From Acidobacteriota bacterium (GTDB taxonomy: Bacteria > Acidobacteriota > Blastocatellia > RBC074): a DNA stretch of 6,042 nucleotides. Shown in pieces: positions 4,064 to 6,042 of this stretch (positions are counted from its first letter, which is position 1; each line of letters opens with the position of its first letter). Below the pieces are notes generated by a model. The model did not search any database, was not told where the DNA came from, and was given only the letters and a program-made list of their open reading frames with translations. A program made the translations under genes and the position numbers. Where the stretch lies: NCBI GenBank assembly GCA_017991275.1, contig JAGNMH010000362.1, positions 1 to 6,042 on the forward strand, in the 5' to 3' direction.

Positions 4064-5905
4064 ATGCCTTCAAAATCCAACGGACATAACCCCGCCTCGA
4101 ACGGGACTTCAAACGGCAATGGCTCTATTCACAGCGCGCCAGCGGACGGCGGCAAACTGATTGTTTTGACCGCTCCGCTGACCGAAACCATTGACCACGC
4201 CGGTTATTTCATCCAGATGGGAATGGCTTCGATGCCAATCTGGATGGAAGGCGTCATGACCAGAAAATACCCTCATTGGCGCGAAGTCGAATACAACGAA
4301 GACGGTTCGGCAAAATACATGCCCGCCGGAGTTCGTCTGGTCGAAGCTTCATTGTTGCGCGAATTCAAACCCGAAGACATCGCCTGCTGTTACCCCGACG
4401 ATCTGGAAAAATTCGTCGGCCCGAACACGCGAGTCATCGCCGTTTCGACCCACAATCCGCTGGGCGTGACTTTTGCCGCAGGCGTTTACACTTCGATTTT
4501 TGGTTCGTCAAAAATGCCGATCAATTCGCACTATTCGCGGTTGATGTTCGACAAGATCAAAAACAATCCTTTCCGTAAAAATTTCAAAGTCATCGTAGGC
4601 GGCAGCGGCGGCTGGCAGATTACTCAAACCAATTCGTTTGAAGAGTTGAGCATTGATTGCGTTGTCGAAGGTCGCAGCGAATCCGTGGACACGATGGCGT
4701 TGTTTCACAAAGCCATCAACGGCGAAGAACTGCCGCGCGAAGTCGAAGTCGGCCATCCCAAAGAACGCGAAGCCATGCTGGTTCCCGACAAACGCACCAC
4801 ATTTGGCGTCGTTGAAATGACGACCGGTTGTGGACGCCGCTGCCAATTCTGCGTGCCGGATTTGAACCCGCAGCTTGATTTCCCGAAAGAGAAAATCATG
4901 CACGCCGTCCACGCCAACGTCCGAGAAGGCAACAAACAAATCAGTCTGGCGACCGAAGACATGTTCATTTGGGGACAGGTTCACACCGAAACTCCGTTTT
5001 ACTTCCCCAACCGTGAAGCCCTGTTGGATTTATATTCATCGGTCGTCAACACGCCCGGCGTCGAACAACATGTGTTGAGTCATTCAACCATTGCTCCGGC
5101 AGTGGTTGATCCGGTGATGATCGAAAAGCTGTCGGAAATGTTGCTGCCGAAAAGCCCGATTCATCTGCCTTACCTGAGCAACCATCCGCAGAAAAAAGCT
5201 CTGTCACCACTAATCGGTTTGGAAACCGGCTCTGTGCGTTTAGGCAAAAAAATGATGCCCAGCAAAGGCATTCCCTTTTCAGTCGAAGATTGGCCAAGCG
5301 TGGTGCTGGAAGGTTTGGCCGTGTTGAATCGCAACAACTGGTTTCCGGTTATGACCTTGATCGTCGGCGCGCCTGAAGAAACCGACGAAGACGTGATGGC
5401 CACGCTCGATCTGGTTTACGAAATGGAACGTCGCGGATTGTTCGCCTTTCTGGTTCCTTCGATCTTCACGCCGCTGCACGACACGCGTATGCAGGACAAG
5501 ATGGGAGTTTCGGAAACCCGTAAGTTGAGTCCGTTGCAGTGGCAGTTGTTGATGAAGTGCTGGAAGCTCAACCTGCGCCCAGGTTTGTACAGTTGGTGGG
5601 GGCCGCTGGCCTGGCGCACAGGCGCTCTGGCTCTGTGGGCTTGGAAGCTGAGAAAGATCAACGGGCCGAACTTCACCTGGCCGCTGCTGAGTTTCGCCAG
5701 CGCGCTGCCTGAAAAATGGATGGAAAAGATGGGCAAAATTTATGTCGGCAAACCGCTGAAGACAAAATCACGCAAAGAATTGCTGGCGACCATTCGTCCG
5801 AACCAGCAGCAACACCTGCGCGAGGATTGCGGCGATTTGCCGGATGGGTGGAAAGCCGCCAAGCCGCTGAGCGTGCTGAAAGCCGAAGTGATGGCTGCCG
5901 ACTAA
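4064..5905 (+). CDS. B12-binding-domain-type radical SAM protein
   Basis: A 613-residue radical SAM enzyme. Residues 1-26 are Asn/Gly/Ser-rich and look like a disordered leader, not a signal peptide. Residues 31-230 resemble the Rossmann-like cobalamin-binding region of class B radical SAM proteins: 'RVIAVSTHNPLG' (123-134) and 'KVIVGGSGGWQI' (175-186) sit where the cofactor loop and the GG motif are expected, but the canonical DxHxxG is not intact (His130, then NPLG). The radical SAM core starts with 'TTGCGRRCQFC', CxxxCxxC at Cys256, Cys260 and Cys263, which would hold the 4Fe-4S cluster. 'GLETGS' (385-390) and 'VGAPEETDED' (434-443) are the later SAM-binding and core motifs. After about residue 485 comes a Trp- and Lys-rich segment ('WWGPLAWRTGALALWAWKL', 511-529) that might touch a membrane. 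Methylation or ring chemistry is typical of relatives, but the substrate is unknown. A dehydratase-like gene follows after 23 nt. Confidence 0.88.
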   Translation: MPSKSNGHNPASNGTSNGNGSIHSAPADGGKLIVLTAPLTETIDHAGYFIQMGMASMPIWMEGVMTRKYPHWREVEYNEDGSAKYMPAGVRLVEASLLREFKPEDIACCYPDDLEKFVGPNTRVIAVSTHNPLGVTFAAGVYTSIFGSSKMPINSHYSRLMFDKIKNNPFRKNFKVIVGGSGGWQITQTNSFEELSIDCVVEGRSESVDTMALFHKAINGEELPREVEVGHPKEREAMLVPDKRTTFGVVEMTTGCGRRCQFCVPDLNPQLDFPKEKIMHAVHANVREGNKQISLATEDMFIWGQVHTETPFYFPNREALLDLYSSVVNTPGVEQHVLSHSTIAPAVVDPVMIEKLSEMLLPKSPIHLPYLSNHPQKKALSPLIGLETGSVRLGKKMMPSKGIPFSVEDWPSVVLEGLAVLNRNNWFPVMTLIVGAPEETDEDVMATLDLVYEMERRGLFAFLVPSIFTPLHDTRMQDKMGVSETRKLSPLQWQLLMKCWKLNLRPGLYSWWGPLAWRTGALALWAWKLRKINGPNFTWPLLSFASALPEKWMEKMGKIYVGKPLKTKSRKELLATIRPNQQQHLREDCGDLPDGWKAAKPLSVLKAEVMAAD

Positions 5906-5917
5906 CCCAAAACAATC

Positions 5918-5921
5918 GGAG
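5918..5921 (+). promoter_or_regulatory. Ribosome binding site deciding a TTG start
   Basis: GGAG lies seven bases before TTG at 5929. There is no in-frame ATG before codon 29, which lies well inside the conserved N-terminal motif, so the TTG start is preferred. Confidence 0.6.
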
Positions 5922-5928
5922 CATTGTC

Positions 5929-6042
5929 TTGATTTCCACCAAAGACGTTTCGCTGGAAAACATTCGCGCCGCGCGTGAGGTCGTTTATTGTACTTTGAAG
6001 CCTACGCCGACGATGGAGTATCCGCTGCTCGACACGGAACTC
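5929..6042 (+). CDS. Threonine dehydratase-like PLP enzyme, N-terminus only (partial)
   Basis: Only the first 38 codons are inside the window, and the frame is open to the edge. The start of the peptide, MISTKDVSLENIRAAREVV, and the following 'TPTMEYPLLD' match the opening of fold-type II PLP enzymes such as threonine ammonia-lyase and serine/threonine dehydratase, where 'I.LEDI..AR..I....RTPL..S..L' precedes the PLP lysine region. Those enzymes convert threonine to 2-oxobutanoate or serine to pyruvate in the cytosol. The PLP lysine and the glycine loop lie beyond the edge, so biosynthetic IlvA, catabolic TdcB or a racemase-like relative cannot be told apart. The gene starts 23 nt after the radical SAM stop with its own ribosome site, suggesting co-transcription. 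TTG is an uncommon start codon. Confidence 0.72.
   Translation, partial: MISTKDVSLENIRAAREVVYCTLKPTPTMEYPLLDTEL

Noticed and set aside
4508..4984. 158-codon minus-strand open frame opposite the radical SAM gene
   Set aside because: It is antisense to the CxxxCxxC region of a confident gene and lacks any family signature.
17..6042. A single defence or biosynthetic system spanning all genes
   Set aside because: YceI, aldehyde dehydrogenase, esterase, radical SAM and dehydratase have no shared pathway that I can support, and the GxxExxY gene looks like an inserted cassette and not a partner.

Overview
The window reads as bacterial chromosome: five complete protein genes and the start of a sixth, all on the + strand, with two repeat-bounded insertions between them. 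GC is roughly 50-58% in the long genes. The YceI style (GLAHDHEI), the secreted alpha/beta hydrolase and the B12-type radical SAM gene suggest Acidobacteriota, perhaps Blastocatellia. That placement is an impression from protein style, not a search result.

Layout. 17-643 is a secreted YceI-like protein. 655-1142 is a compact cassette: a GxxExxY-family PD-(D/E)XK nuclease-like gene (705-1166) between two inverted arrays, each made of four copies of a 7-bp unit (CAGGATT on the left, its complement AATCCTG on the right). 1163-2725 is an aldehyde dehydrogenase whose ATG overlaps the stop of the nuclease-like gene. 2728-2878 is a 151-bp non-coding element with 18-bp terminal inverted repeats, bounded by a perfect 8-bp direct repeat AAATAACT, so it looks like a MITE with its target-site duplication. 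2930-3856 is an exported alpha/beta hydrolase. 3857-4063 is an intergenic stretch with a possible terminator, a weak promoter candidate and a 5'-leader hairpin. 4064-5905 is a radical SAM enzyme with a cobalamin-binding-like N-terminal region. From 5929 to the window edge is the N-terminus of a PLP enzyme of the threonine dehydratase type, starting at TTG.

The metabolic genes do not form one obvious pathway. YceI, aldehyde dehydrogenase and hydrolase look like ordinary accessory metabolism and envelope functions. The radical SAM gene and the dehydratase-like gene are only 23 nt apart and may be co-transcribed. The most notable content is the two repeat-defined elements on either side of the aldehyde dehydrogenase: one carries a gene and matching inverted arrays, the other is non-autonomous with an intact target duplication. 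No tRNA, rRNA or CRISPR array was seen.
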